Below, in pieces: positions 27,376 through 36,191 of a DNA stretch of 55,497 bases. This stretch comes from Verrucomicrobiota bacterium. Its GTDB lineage: Bacteria; Verrucomicrobiota; Verrucomicrobiia; Opitutales; UBA953. Position 1 is the stretch's first letter; each line of letters opens with the position of its first letter. The notes under the pieces were generated by a model. That model ran no database searches. It was given only the letters and a program-made list of their open reading frames with translations, and had not been told where the DNA came from. The DNA lies in NCBI GenBank assembly GCA_015061905.1, contig SUVQ01000012.1, positions 1-55,497 of the forward strand, given 5' to 3'. The translations under genes and the position numbers were made by a program.

Positions 27376-29412
27376 ATGAGCTACGCGCTTTCTCGTTTTA
27401 ACTGTGTTCGCCGCCCGACCCGCGAAGTCCTCGTCGGCGGAGTCGGAATCGGCGGCTGCAATCCGATTCGTCTTCAGTCGATGACGACGACGAACACGCT
27501 CGACATCGCGGGAACGGTGGCGCAGTGCATTCGGCTCGCCGAAGCCGGGAGCGAACTTATCCGCATTACGGCTCCGACCGTGGATGCCGCGCGCGCGCTC
27601 CGCGAAATTCATCGGGATTTCCGCGCCGCCGGATTTTCTCAACCGCTTGTCGCGGACATTCACTTTCTTCCCGCAGCGGCGATGGAAGCCATCGAACACG
27701 TCGAGAAGGTGCGCATTAATCCGGGAAATTACGCGGACAAGCGCCTTGCGCTTCAGCGCGATTACACCGATGCGGAATACGCCGAGGAACTGGAGCGCGT
27801 CGCCGAAGCCGTTTCCCCGCTTATTCGCCGCGCCAAGGAATTAGGGCGCACATTGCGCATCGGCACCAACCACGGCTCGCTTTCCGAACGCACGATGAAC
27901 CGCTTCGGAGACACGCCGGAAGGCATGGTTGAAGCCGCTATGGAATTTGTTCGCATTTGCGAAGCAAACGGGTTCTATGATCTCGTGCTTTCGATGAAAT
28001 CTTCGAACACGAAAGTGATGATCGAAGCGTATCGCCTCGCCGTAAAGCAGATGCGCGACAACGGAATGAAATATCCCATCCACCTCGGCGTTACCGAAGC
28101 CGGCGAAGGCGAAGACGCGCGCATCAAATCCGCCATCGGCATCGGCTCGCTTTTACTCGACGGGATCGGCGACACCATTCGCGTTTCGCTCACCGAAGAT
28201 CCGTGGCACGAACTTCCCGCCTGCCGCGAAATCACCTCCCGCATCAACTCCGTTTGCTCCGTGCCGAGCAACCCGAATCCCGTTCCCGCGCCCGTGCGCG
28301 ACACGGACATTTCGTCGTTTTCGTTCCGTCGCCGCGACATCGTTCCCGTCGAACTCGGCGCGGGTAAAAAAATTTCCGTCGAAGATCCGCCCCGCGTTTT
28401 CGTGTTTATTGATGCGGAAAAACCCTTTGAGGAAATCGTTCGGGATTTGCGTTCGCTACTGAACGCGACGCGTACCAAAACTCCGGTCGAGGGCGTCGTG
28501 CTTCCCATAGCCACGGAAAGCGACCTCGCCGCCGCCTGCGAGCTACAAACGCTTTTTGAAGACGAAATTCCCGTTTTCGTTTTCGATCCCGTTAAAACTT
28601 CCGTTCCCGCGCTGTTTGAAAAACTTTCTCCCTCGAAAAAATCCGCCACCTACATTCAACGCCGCTTCAATCCGGCAAACGCGGAAATCATTCCCGACTG
28701 GATTGCGCTTTGCCGCGAAAAAAATATCGGCTTAGTCGTTGACACCACTGCGGGCGCACGCGCCGCCGTCGTTCCCACGCTCGCCGATTTCCCGCAGGAC
28801 AAACTTATTTTCACCTCCAGCCGAAAAACGCCCGACGCGCATCCGGTCGGCGTCTACCGCAAACTCGCGCAAATGCTCGCCAACGCCGGCATTCACTCTC
28901 CGATTTGGATTCGCTCCACCGTGAAAAACACAATTCTGCCGCTCCCGAAATTTAACGGCGAAAACGACGCGCGCACCGAAGCCTCGCTCCTCGCCGGAGC
29001 TTTGCTCTGCGACGGCATCGGCGATATTTTCAGCGTAGAACTTTCCCCTTCCCCGCTCCGCAACATCACCTTGGCTTACGACATTCTTCAGGCCACGCGT
29101 TCCCGCCAAACCAAAACCGAATACATCGCCTGCCCGAGTTGCGGCCGCACGCAATACAACATTCAGGAAACGGTGAAAAAAATCAAAGCCCGCACAGGGC
29201 ATCTCAGCGGCGTTACCATCGGCGTCATGGGCTGTATCGTCAACGGTCCCGGCGAAATGGCGGACGCGGATTTCGGCTACGTCGGCGGCGCGCCGGGAAA
29301 AATCAATCTCTACGTGCGCAAAGAGTGCGTCGAGCGCGGCATCCCGCAGGAAGAAGCCGTCGATCGGCTTATTGATTTGATTAAAACTCACGGGAAATGG
29401 ACGGAACCGTAA
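27376..29412 (+). CDS. ispG: 4-hydroxy-3-methylbut-2-enyl-diphosphate synthase, long form
   Basis: It carries out the sixth step of the MEP pathway (MEcPP to HMBPP) with a 4Fe-4S cluster, supplying isoprenoid precursors. The product is 678 residues, much longer than the roughly 370 of Escherichia coli. This matches the three-domain form with an inserted middle domain known from plants, Chlamydiae and Bacteroidetes. Seen: the barrel start NPIRLQSMTTTNT and VADIHFLPAAAME, then the insert (about residues 310-560), then cluster ligands in CPSCGRTQ near 586 and GCIVNGPGEMADADFGYVGG near 619. A phosphatase gene follows 24 bases later. Confidence 0.96.
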   Translation: MSYALSRFNCVRRPTREVLVGGVGIGGCNPIRLQSMTTTNTLDIAGTVAQCIRLAEAGSELIRITAPTVDAARALREIHRDFRAAGFSQPLVADIHFLPAAAMEAIEHVEKVRINPGNYADKRLALQRDYTDAEYAEELERVAEAVSPLIRRAKELGRTLRIGTNHGSLSERTMNRFGDTPEGMVEAAMEFVRICEANGFYDLVLSMKSSNTKVMIEAYRLAVKQMRDNGMKYPIHLGVTEAGEGEDARIKSAIGIGSLLLDGIGDTIRVSLTEDPWHELPACREITSRINSVCSVPSNPNPVPAPVRDTDISSFSFRRRDIVPVELGAGKKISVEDPPRVFVFIDAEKPFEEIVRDLRSLLNATRTKTPVEGVVLPIATESDLAAACELQTLFEDEIPVFVFDPVKTSVPALFEKLSPSKKSATYIQRRFNPANAEIIPDWIALCREKNIGLVVDTTAGARAAVVPTLADFPQDKLIFTSSRKTPDAHPVGVYRKLAQMLANAGIHSPIWIRSTVKNTILPLPKFNGENDARTEASLLAGALLCDGIGDIFSVELSPSPLRNITLAYDILQATRSRQTKTEYIACPSCGRTQYNIQETVKKIKARTGHLSGVTIGVMGCIVNGPGEMADADFGYVGGAPGKINLYVRKECVERGIPQEEAVDRLIDLIKTHGKWTEP

Positions 29413-29436
29413 AAAGGAAAATCAAAAACCGTAAAC

Positions 29437-29910
29437 ATGAAAAAAATACTCTTCGTTTGTCTCGGCAACATCTGCCGCTCTCCGGCGGCGGACGGCGTTT
29501 TTTCTGCAATGATTGCTGAAAAAAAACTCGCGGGAACGCTCTCCTGCGATTCCTGCGGAACGGGAGACTGGCACATCGGGCAACTTCCCGATTCGCGGAT
29601 GCGCGCCGCGGGAACGCGCCGGGGATACAATTTCAACCATCGCGCACGCCAACTCTGCGCAGACGATTACCGCCGGTTCGATTTAATTCTCGCGATGGAC
29701 GACTCCAACTTCAGCGATATTCTCGCCCGCGCTCCCGCCGGAGCCGACACCGCAAAAGTAAAAAAATTTGCCGAATTTTGTTCGGGAAAATTTGAAAACA
29801 TCCGCTGCGTTCCCGATCCCTACTACGGCGGAGAAAAAGATTTTAACCACGCGCTCGACATTATCGAAAACGGTTGCGCCAATCTTTTGACCGCCCTTTC
29901 AGACGACTGA
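29437..29910 (+). CDS. Low-molecular-weight protein-tyrosine phosphatase
   Basis: A 157-residue cytoplasmic phosphatase. The P-loop CLGNICRSP (Cys8, Arg14) near the N-terminus gives the CX5R catalytic motif, and VPDPYYGGEKDFNHALDII near residue 127 holds the general-acid aspartate. In bacteria such enzymes often reverse tyrosine phosphorylation of exopolysaccharide kinases or act as arsenate reductases; no tyrosine kinase or ars gene is nearby, so the role is open. It starts 24 bases after ispG and may be co-transcribed. Confidence 0.92.
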   Translation: MKKILFVCLGNICRSPAADGVFSAMIAEKKLAGTLSCDSCGTGDWHIGQLPDSRMRAAGTRRGYNFNHRARQLCADDYRRFDLILAMDDSNFSDILARAPAGADTAKVKKFAEFCSGKFENIRCVPDPYYGGEKDFNHALDIIENGCANLLTALSDD

Positions 29911-29993
29911 AATAAAAAAAGCGAAAAAAAAACTCAGCTCCCGCCCGAAATAAGAATTTGCGGAATCCTGATTTTTCGGAAAGACTCTGCCGC

Positions 29994-30332
29994 ATGTTTA
30001 AGTCCAGCTTCAAAATTCTGTGCCTAATCGCCGCCGTTCCCGCATTCGTGCTTCTTTCCGCCTGTTCGGAATCGGCACCGCAAACCCGCACGGAAGCGGT
30101 GGAGCAACTGCAAGCGTTGCTGAATGAAGTCAGAGACACCGCTTCTGCCGATTCCGCCGCAGAAAAATATCGCCAACTTATCGCCGAAGTCGAAAAACTT
30201 CCGGAAGTTTCGAAAGAAGAAGCCGCCAAGGCAAAAGCCGCCGTCGGAAGCTGGCTCGGACAAATTCTCCGCCTCGAAAAAGAAAATTTTTACGATTCCG
30301 AAGCTTTGAAAAAAGCTCTCAATTCCGATTGA
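29994..30332 (+). CDS. Small helical lipoprotein
   Basis: A 112-residue protein with the leader MFKSSFKILCLIAAVPAFVLLSAC; the lipobox LSAC predicts a lipid anchor and a mature chain of about 90 residues. The mature part is helical and charged (TEAVEQLQALLNEVRDT, YRQLIAEVEKLPEV, EEAAKAKAAVGSW). No named family is recognised. The start at 29994 gives a proper leader; an upstream in-frame ATG would place it too far in. It stands alone, about 80 bases after the phosphatase gene and just before a strong terminator. Confidence 0.75.
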   Translation: MFKSSFKILCLIAAVPAFVLLSACSESAPQTRTEAVEQLQALLNEVRDTASADSAAEKYRQLIAEVEKLPEVSKEEAAKAKAAVGSWLGQILRLEKENFYDSEALKKALNSD

Positions 30333-30348
30333 TTTCGGTAAATCTTGC

Positions 30349-30398
30349 GCAAAGTCGCAAAGGGAAAAACTTTGCGACTTTGCGTTAGAGCAATTTTT
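30349..30398. terminator. Strong hairpin between a lipoprotein gene and hisD
   Basis: CGCAAAGTCGCAAAG (30349-30363) and CTTTGCGACTTTGCG (30371-30385) form a perfect 15-bp stem with a 7-base loop; AATTTTTG follows on the plus strand. The arm sequence resembles arms of the CGCAAAG-type repeats at 10518 and 19165. Confidence 0.75.
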
Positions 30399-30447
30399 GT
30401 CGATTCGCGGGTTCTTTCCCTTCCGCGACGGGAACGCTCTCTACGAT

Positions 30448-31752
30448 TTAAAGCGACTCTTCGAAGCGAATGGTAACGGAGTGTCCGTGAACTTCAAGCT
30501 GCTCCATTTTGGAAAAAGCTTCGACAACGGGTGCCGCTTTCCGCAACGCTTCCTTATCGTAAGAAACGAGGCTCGTGCGGCGCATAAAATCCGAAACCTG
30601 CAATCCGCTCAGAAAACGTCCCGTGCGCGAAGTCGGGAGCGTGTGCGACGGTCCCGCGATAAAATCGCCGAGAGCCGCCGGGGAATAATGCCCGAGAAGC
30701 ATCGCGCCCGCCGTCGTAATCGCTTGGGAAAGACGCTTCGTTGTATTCGGGCGCGCCTGAATTTCAAGATGCTCCGGAGCGATAAAGTTAGCAACGTCAA
30801 TGGCGGCGGGAACGGAATTTGCCAAAATTGAGCAAAAACCCGCATTCATAATTTCGCGAAGCCGCTCGCCCTTGCGGTAACGCATCAGCAGGGAATTGAT
30901 TGCCACTTCCGTCGCGTTCAAGATGCGTTCGTCCATCGCCACCAGATAAACTTTTTCTTTGCCGCTTCCGTGTTCTGCTTGCGTGATAATATCCGCCGCA
31001 ACCCATTCCGGATTCGCGGAAGCATCCGCAATCACCATCACTTCGCTCGGACCGGGCAACAAATCAATGCCGACTTTTCCGAAAAGCTGGCGTTTCGCTT
31101 CAATGACAAACGCGTTCCCGGGACCCGCAATTTTGTCGACCGGGGCAATCGTTTGCGTCCCGTAAGCCATCGCCGCAATCGCCTGAACACCGCCGACGGC
31201 GTAAATTTCGGAAACTCCGCAGAGCTTCGCCGCGGCAAGAATTTCCGGCGCAATGGAGCCGTCCGCATGCGGCGGAGTGCAAATCACAAGCTCGGGAACG
31301 CCGGCAAGTTGCGCCGGAATCGCCGTCATCAAAACCGTAGAACTCAGCGGCACTTGCCCGCCCGGAATATAAAGCCCGACGCGGCGAATCGGGAAAAACA
31401 TTTCGCCGACAATCGCTCCCTGGGGATTTTTTTTCTTCCAGTTTTTTCGCAACGTTTGCGCATGGAAGGAACGGATAGACTCCGCCGCTTCCTTCATCGC
31501 CGCCAATTTTTCCGGCGCCAAAGACGCATACGCCGCCTCAATCGCGGAAGCGGGAACGCGCAACTGCTTTTGCAAAAGCTTTGCGTGATCAAATTTCGCC
31601 GTGTAATAAAGCACCGCTTCATCTCCGCGTGCCGCGACATCCGCAATGACATCCGCGACCACGGAACTGATTTCCGCCGCCTGAGCGACGGGCTTGGAAA
31701 ATTCTTTCAGCTTTTCAAAGCAATCCGCGTCTTTTGTCGATAGGTGCAACAT
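30448..31752 (-). CDS. hisD: Histidinol dehydrogenase
   Basis: It oxidises L-histidinol to L-histidine with two NAD+, the last step of histidine synthesis. The product has 434 residues. Family marks: RVGLYIPGGQVPLSSTVLM near residue 115, IDLLPGPSEVMVIAD near 225, ADIITQAEHG near 245 (Gln and His of the zinc site), FIAPEHLEI with a catalytic Glu-His near 315, and GPSHTLPTSRTGRF. No other his gene is present. Start 31752 (MLHLSTKDADCFEK) is used; more upstream starts would run into the protease gene and add a non-conserved leader. Confidence 0.96.
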   Translation of the reverse strand: MLHLSTKDADCFEKLKEFSKPVAQAAEISSVVADVIADVAARGDEAVLYYTAKFDHAKLLQKQLRVPASAIEAAYASLAPEKLAAMKEAAESIRSFHAQTLRKNWKKKNPQGAIVGEMFFPIRRVGLYIPGGQVPLSSTVLMTAIPAQLAGVPELVICTPPHADGSIAPEILAAAKLCGVSEIYAVGGVQAIAAMAYGTQTIAPVDKIAGPGNAFVIEAKRQLFGKVGIDLLPGPSEVMVIADASANPEWVAADIITQAEHGSGKEKVYLVAMDERILNATEVAINSLLMRYRKGERLREIMNAGFCSILANSVPAAIDVANFIAPEHLEIQARPNTTKRLSQAITTAGAMLLGHYSPAALGDFIAGPSHTLPTSRTGRFLSGLQVSDFMRRTSLVSYDKEALRKAAPVVEAFSKMEQLEVHGHSVTIRFEESL

Positions 31753-31822
31753 AAAATTCAAAAAAAAATGAACGGGTAAGATAGGTCTTTCCCCGCGGGA
31801 ACGCGAATGATTTTTTTGTTGA

Positions 31823-32701
31823 TTAACGCGGCTCCGGACAAGGCAGCGCCAGCGCGCCGTAAGAAGACAGCGCATACGCGTTTGAACCGTAATAGTTTTG
31901 CAGATAAATTCGGGTTTCGCTCCAAGCCTCTTCCTGAATTTTTCCGTTTTTGTCTTCTTCGCGAAGATGCTCTATTTCTTTGTAATAAACGTCGTAGCGT
32001 TGAAGCTTCGTTACGCCGTCGTCGGAATCCGTAACGTAAAGAGTCTTGATGAAATCGCCCTCGTATTCCATGCCCCAAAGCGTAATCGCGTGTCCGCCGG
32101 GCCAATTCCCGCCGGAAACCAGAGCAAGCGAAACGCCGTAGCCGCGCTCGAACAGAGACTTGAGCGTTCCCGCCAGTTTTTCCGCCGACCGTGCAGATTC
32201 CCGCGTCTCGCAAATCATGCCGCCGGGAATCCATTTCGGATCCGTTTCCGGCGACAAAGTTTTTCCGGCAACTTTTGCCACATACGGTTCCCAATAGCGA
32301 CCGCTCGTTTTTGCCGTTTTTTGATTTCGAAAATCCCGCTCGTAGTTATAGCGCACCAAATCACAACCGCCGAAATACCATTTCCAAGCAATATTTGTTC
32401 CCAAGCCTTTATCGGCAAATGCCGTCCGAAACGCGTCAAAAATATTTTCGACGCCCTGCGGCGTTCCCGCCGGAATTTGTTTCGCATCCGCCGAGCGTTG
32501 CCACCATTCAATGATATTACTCGCCGCCGCCGCCCAACAAAGTTGCCTGTCTTCCTGCCAGTTCTTGTTCACGTCGACCCAGCCGGCGTTCTCGTTCACG
32601 CCTTTTGCCCAAACCGTTTCCGCATTCAAAGAAACCGCCGCACCGAGAAAAGCCCCGCCCAAAGAAAGCAGGTTCAACAGAGGAATATTATTCTTTTTCA
32701 T
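31823..32701 (-). CDS. IdeS/Mac-like secreted cysteine protease
   Basis: A 292-residue exported protein whose signal peptide ends near VSLNAETVWA. The order of motifs matches the streptococcal IgG-cleaving protease IdeS (Mac, family C66): VWAKGV, then GWVDVNKNW, then RQLCWAAAASNIIEWW with the catalytic-type cysteine near residue 55, then GGHAITLWGMEYEGDF with the histidine near 203, then LYVTDSDDG with the aspartate near 222. So the triad looks intact. Target unknown; immunoglobulin or another host or microbial protein are guesses. The chain ends CPEPR, as if a PEP-CTERM tail were cut off after PEP. It lies just upstream of hisD on the same strand, but the two have no evident joint function. 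Confidence 0.85.
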   Translation of the reverse strand: MKKNNIPLLNLLSLGGAFLGAAVSLNAETVWAKGVNENAGWVDVNKNWQEDRQLCWAAAASNIIEWWQRSADAKQIPAGTPQGVENIFDAFRTAFADKGLGTNIAWKWYFGGCDLVRYNYERDFRNQKTAKTSGRYWEPYVAKVAGKTLSPETDPKWIPGGMICETRESARSAEKLAGTLKSLFERGYGVSLALVSGGNWPGGHAITLWGMEYEGDFIKTLYVTDSDDGVTKLQRYDVYYKEIEHLREEDKNGKIQEEAWSETRIYLQNYYGSNAYALSSYGALALPCPEPR

Positions 32702-32961
32702 AACAGGCACACGAAACAATTAAACGGAGCAAAGCTAATTCGGAAAGCGCACCGCGGTCAATCTTTAAGCCGGACGCGGCAAATTCATTTCGTTTTTTGA
32801 AGCACCCGAAGAGCAAAATTGAAGCCCCGCCGACACGGGAAAACGCCACCTCTCGCGTTCCCGCGAAGAATCGAAAATCTTGGAAAAACGGATTTTTCTG
32901 ACAAATTTTTCTTGGAAAAAAGGAATCCGCCCCGGCGTTTTATTCCGTTGATCTTTCCGCT

Positions 32962-35151
32962 CTACGTTAAGGAACTATCAACTTCCGGGAAGGAATCGAG
33001 CGTCCAACGCAGAGTAAAGCGCGAGCCGTCGGCGCGGGAAAATTCCAAAGCCCACGTTCCCGCAGGAACGTCCGTCAGGCGGCGCTCAAAGCGCGTTCCC
33101 GCAAATTGCGAAAGCAATTTTTGCAGGGCAAAAAACGCGGCGCGCGGACGCGGATTTTCCGGGTCGGAATCATCGACTAAGCCGAAGCCGCGATGCACGA
33201 GCCGCCACCAATACACACGCGAAACGTGACCGCTCGCGATTGTGAGCAACCAATAACGGCACATAAATTTCGCACAATCCACTTCGGAGACGCGCGGCGG
33301 CTCAACCGTCCACGGCGCGGCGGGGCGCGTTTCCCACGGACCGAACATCACGAACGGCGAATCGATCGGACCGTAAACCCCGGCATTTAACAAAGGCCAA
33401 TTGACCTCCGAAACAATAATTTTCTCTTTTTCAAAACCGTAAGTTTTCGCAAACGCGCGATGAATCGCACACTTTTCTGTCGTATCGAATTTTCCCTGGA
33501 AATTTTCCGGTGCGCCGCGGCGATCCACGTAAAGATGCTGAGAAAGCGCATGAAACGTTCCCGCGGGGACGCCCGACATCATGCCCGGCAACTGGTGCAA
33601 ATCAAAGTCGATGCACGCCGGTCCGGTCAGCTTTATTCCGGGGAATTTTTTCTTTGCTTCAATTGCCGGGGCGAGCAGTTTTTCGTAATCGGAAAAATCC
33701 CACACGCCCCATTTTCCGCGATTCGTCGCGTGTCCGATTTCATAAAAATCCGCAAATCCGTGCGTTCCTTCCGCGACGGAAAAAACCATTTTCCTCCAGC
33801 TTTCCGCATCGCGAATCGCTGCTCGATCCTGAACAAGCGCAAGTGCGACCGCGTTCCCGCGCACATGCAACGCATTTGCTTTTTCCACGACGTCCGCCCA
33901 ATGCGCCACGCCCTTGTGATGATACGCGCGCAACAAAACCGGGAGTTTTGCGCCTGCGGATTTTTCCAACTTTTCGAGCCAGCTCAACTGCGTTTCCCAA
34001 GACGCATCCGCTTCCAAACACATTCCGAGCGTTCCGGAAAAGTCCGCTTTCTCGAAAAACGAAGCGGCGCTCAGCGTCTTGTAATTTTTCCAAAGAGTGT
34101 TCCCGCGAAGCAAAAATTCCTTCGCGATTTTTAAAATATTTTTTGCGGAGCGGAATTTTCTCCGATCCTTCGACATGTAGGCGGGAATCGCCTGCACGGA
34201 ACGCTCGTCCCAAATCCAAAGCTCTTTCCCGAGCGGAAGAATTTCCGTCGAAGGCGAAGTTTGCGCGAATTTCCGTTCTTCCCGACGGATTTTCCACTCG
34301 CGAATTGGGTGCCGCCAGGGACGCAATTTCGAATGCCGCTCAAATGCTTCTCGCTCTTTTTTTTCCGCCAAATGAAAACTTCCCGGTTCTCCGTAGCCCA
34401 TGTAATACATGGAGTGAAACACGCGCCGGAAATCCGACGGCAAGTCCAGCCGCGCCAAATCCGCGCCGCGCTGAGCGTCCGTCAGCGTTCCCGCCGGGAA
34501 AATGCGCACGCGGTCCAAGTCGATTAAAAGCGGTTGCCACGTTCCCGACTCCGTTTTTTTCAACGCAATATTTTGATTTCCCAAATCCCGGTGAACAATC
34601 CCGCAGTCGTGCATCGCGCGACACGCGTCGGCGACGGTTTGCATCAGCGACATCAGCGTCTCGCAGTCCGGATTTTTCGCGTAAATGTGAAAAAGCTCGT
34701 CGCGGAAATTCGACATTGCGGGGACAAATTCCGTAATCAGGCGGCTTTCGAGCAAGTGACCGTTCCCGTCGCGCCGCTCGGCAACGGCAATCGGCGACGG
34801 CGTTCCGACTCCGTTTTTTTCCAAAATCCACGCCGCTTTAAATGCGCGAAACGCCTTTGAGCCCTTGTCTTTTTTTTCAAAAAACTCCCGCAAACGCCCC
34901 GGCGCGCGATACGTTTTTACGACGACGTCGCGCTCCGTTCCCGCCGTTTCGCACGGTGTTTTCACCACGCGTTCCCGCCCCTGCTGGAGCAAAACCGCAT
35001 TCGGGCTTTCGTCCTTCGCCGTTAGCAATTCCTTCGCCGACGAATTTTCCCACGCCGGATTGATGATTACGCGCCAGCCCGCCGCAGCATCTCGCCACGC
35101 GGGAAAATCGGGAGAAATTTTAGGGGAGAGAGAATCCATGGGGAGCTTCAT
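32962..35151 (-). CDS. LPS-type kinase fused to a clan GH-A-like glycosidase domain
   Basis: A 729-residue protein. Residues about 60-260 look like an InaA/WaaP-type lipopolysaccharide kinase: VVVKTYRAPGRLREFF, LITEFVPAMSNF, the catalytic loop IVHRDLGNQNIALKK near 187, and the metal aspartate in LIDLDRVRIFP near 210. Residues about 310-720 look like a TIM-barrel glycosidase: FYEIGHATNRGKWGVWDF near 470 (possible acid/base Glu) and IIVSEVNWPLLNAG near 580 (possible nucleophile Glu). Joining a sugar kinase and a glycosidase-like domain in one chain is unusual. No signal peptide is evident. It is divergent from the GT32-like gene and sits in an LPS locus. The start is uncertain by a few codons. 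Confidence 0.75.
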   Translation of the reverse strand: MKLPMDSLSPKISPDFPAWRDAAAGWRVIINPAWENSSAKELLTAKDESPNAVLLQQGRERVVKTPCETAGTERDVVVKTYRAPGRLREFFEKKDKGSKAFRAFKAAWILEKNGVGTPSPIAVAERRDGNGHLLESRLITEFVPAMSNFRDELFHIYAKNPDCETLMSLMQTVADACRAMHDCGIVHRDLGNQNIALKKTESGTWQPLLIDLDRVRIFPAGTLTDAQRGADLARLDLPSDFRRVFHSMYYMGYGEPGSFHLAEKKEREAFERHSKLRPWRHPIREWKIRREERKFAQTSPSTEILPLGKELWIWDERSVQAIPAYMSKDRRKFRSAKNILKIAKEFLLRGNTLWKNYKTLSAASFFEKADFSGTLGMCLEADASWETQLSWLEKLEKSAGAKLPVLLRAYHHKGVAHWADVVEKANALHVRGNAVALALVQDRAAIRDAESWRKMVFSVAEGTHGFADFYEIGHATNRGKWGVWDFSDYEKLLAPAIEAKKKFPGIKLTGPACIDFDLHQLPGMMSGVPAGTFHALSQHLYVDRRGAPENFQGKFDTTEKCAIHRAFAKTYGFEKEKIIVSEVNWPLLNAGVYGPIDSPFVMFGPWETRPAAPWTVEPPRVSEVDCAKFMCRYWLLTIASGHVSRVYWWRLVHRGFGLVDDSDPENPRPRAAFFALQKLLSQFAGTRFERRLTDVPAGTWALEFSRADGSRFTLRWTLDSFPEVDSSLT

Positions 35152-35280
35152 GTTAGCACACACCGCACACAAAAGCATTCCCGTTTTTATAATTTTTAGA
35201 AAAGCCACCAAATTCGTTCCTTATTGATTCGCGGCAGGAAAATGCCGTATCGTGTGCGCCGTAAAAACACACTGAAAAAC

Positions 35281-36090
35281 ATGAAAGTCCAATCTCCGTC
35301 TCGTGCACTTGGGAAAGTGCATTTTCTCACTGTCGCCATACGCATCTTCGCCGCGCTCTGCAAAGGGCTTGCCTACCCGTTCCACGGATGTTTTCCGAAA
35401 AAACGTTTTATCATTCCGGCGCGCGCGGGAACGCGGAAGCAGGGAACGCAGGCGATTCCGAAAATTATTTGGCAAACAAACTTTTCCGAAAAAAGCACTT
35501 TGCCGATTTACGTCAATTATCTCTTTAACCGTTTTTTTGCCCGGGATTTCGAACACCGATACGTCAGCACCGAAGCCCGCGAGGAATTTTTCAGGAAAAC
35601 ACCGTTTCCCTTCATGCCGGATGCCTTGGAAATTTACCGAAAACTCACGGACGGCGCGGCACAGGCGGATTTCTGGCGCGCGGCGACGCTCTACAAAAGC
35701 GGCGGCGTTTACATGGATATCGACGCCACGCTCGTCGCTCCGCTTGCCCGCGTTTTAAAAAACGAAGCTCGCGCACTTTATACGGGAAAAAGGCGAACCG
35801 ACGTTACCAACTATTTTCTCGCAACCGTTCCCGAAAATCCCGACTTCAAAGAAGTGATGCTTCAAATCCGGGAAAACATTCTTTCGCACACGGGAACGGA
35901 GTCCGTCTTCGTTACGACCGGACCCGTTGTTTTTCAAAAAATTTTGGCGGGAAAAGATTTTTCGTTCCTGCCTCGCAATGCGCTGTGTGTTCAGGGTGTT
36001 TTCTCGAATGAATATTTTCAATACATGGACAAGCCTCGCGGAAAATGGACACACAAAAAAGCCGGCGAACTGATTAAAAAAGACGAATAA
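35281..36090 (+). CDS. GT32-like glycosyltransferase (DXD)
   Basis: A protein of about 270 residues related to Och1/capsular-type sugar transferases. Seen: IPKIIWQTNFSEKS near residue 60 (the family's opening strand), AQADFWRAATLYKSGGVYMDIDAT near 140 with the DXD metal/nucleotide-sugar motif in MDIDA, and a C-terminal HTGTESVFVTTGPVVF. It probably adds a hexose to LPS or another surface glycan at the inner face of the membrane. ATG 35281 is used because a hydrophobic helix and the conserved region follow; in-frame starts exist at 35242 and 35224. It faces away from the kinase-glycosidase gene and ends in a strong terminator. Confidence 0.82.
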   Translation: MKVQSPSRALGKVHFLTVAIRIFAALCKGLAYPFHGCFPKKRFIIPARAGTRKQGTQAIPKIIWQTNFSEKSTLPIYVNYLFNRFFARDFEHRYVSTEAREEFFRKTPFPFMPDALEIYRKLTDGAAQADFWRAATLYKSGGVYMDIDATLVAPLARVLKNEARALYTGKRRTDVTNYFLATVPENPDFKEVMLQIRENILSHTGTESVFVTTGPVVFQKILAGKDFSFLPRNALCVQGVFSNEYFQYMDKPRGKWTHKKAGELIKKDE

Positions 36091-36094
36091 AAAC

Positions 36095-36134
36095 AAATGC
36101 GCCTTCCTCATTTTCGGGAAGGCGCATTTTCTAA
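36095..36134. terminator. Bidirectional terminator between the GT32-like and yejM-like genes
   Basis: AAATGCGCCTTCC (36095-36107) pairs perfectly with GGAAGGCGCATTT (36117-36129), with T on the plus side and a T run on the minus side. It ends two convergent genes. Unlike several others here it does not use the CGGGAACG motif. Confidence 0.9.
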
Positions 36135-36191
36135 GAGCATGCAAAAAGTTGAAAATCCGAAAGCAATTAAACTTCTGACAAACGCAAGTTC

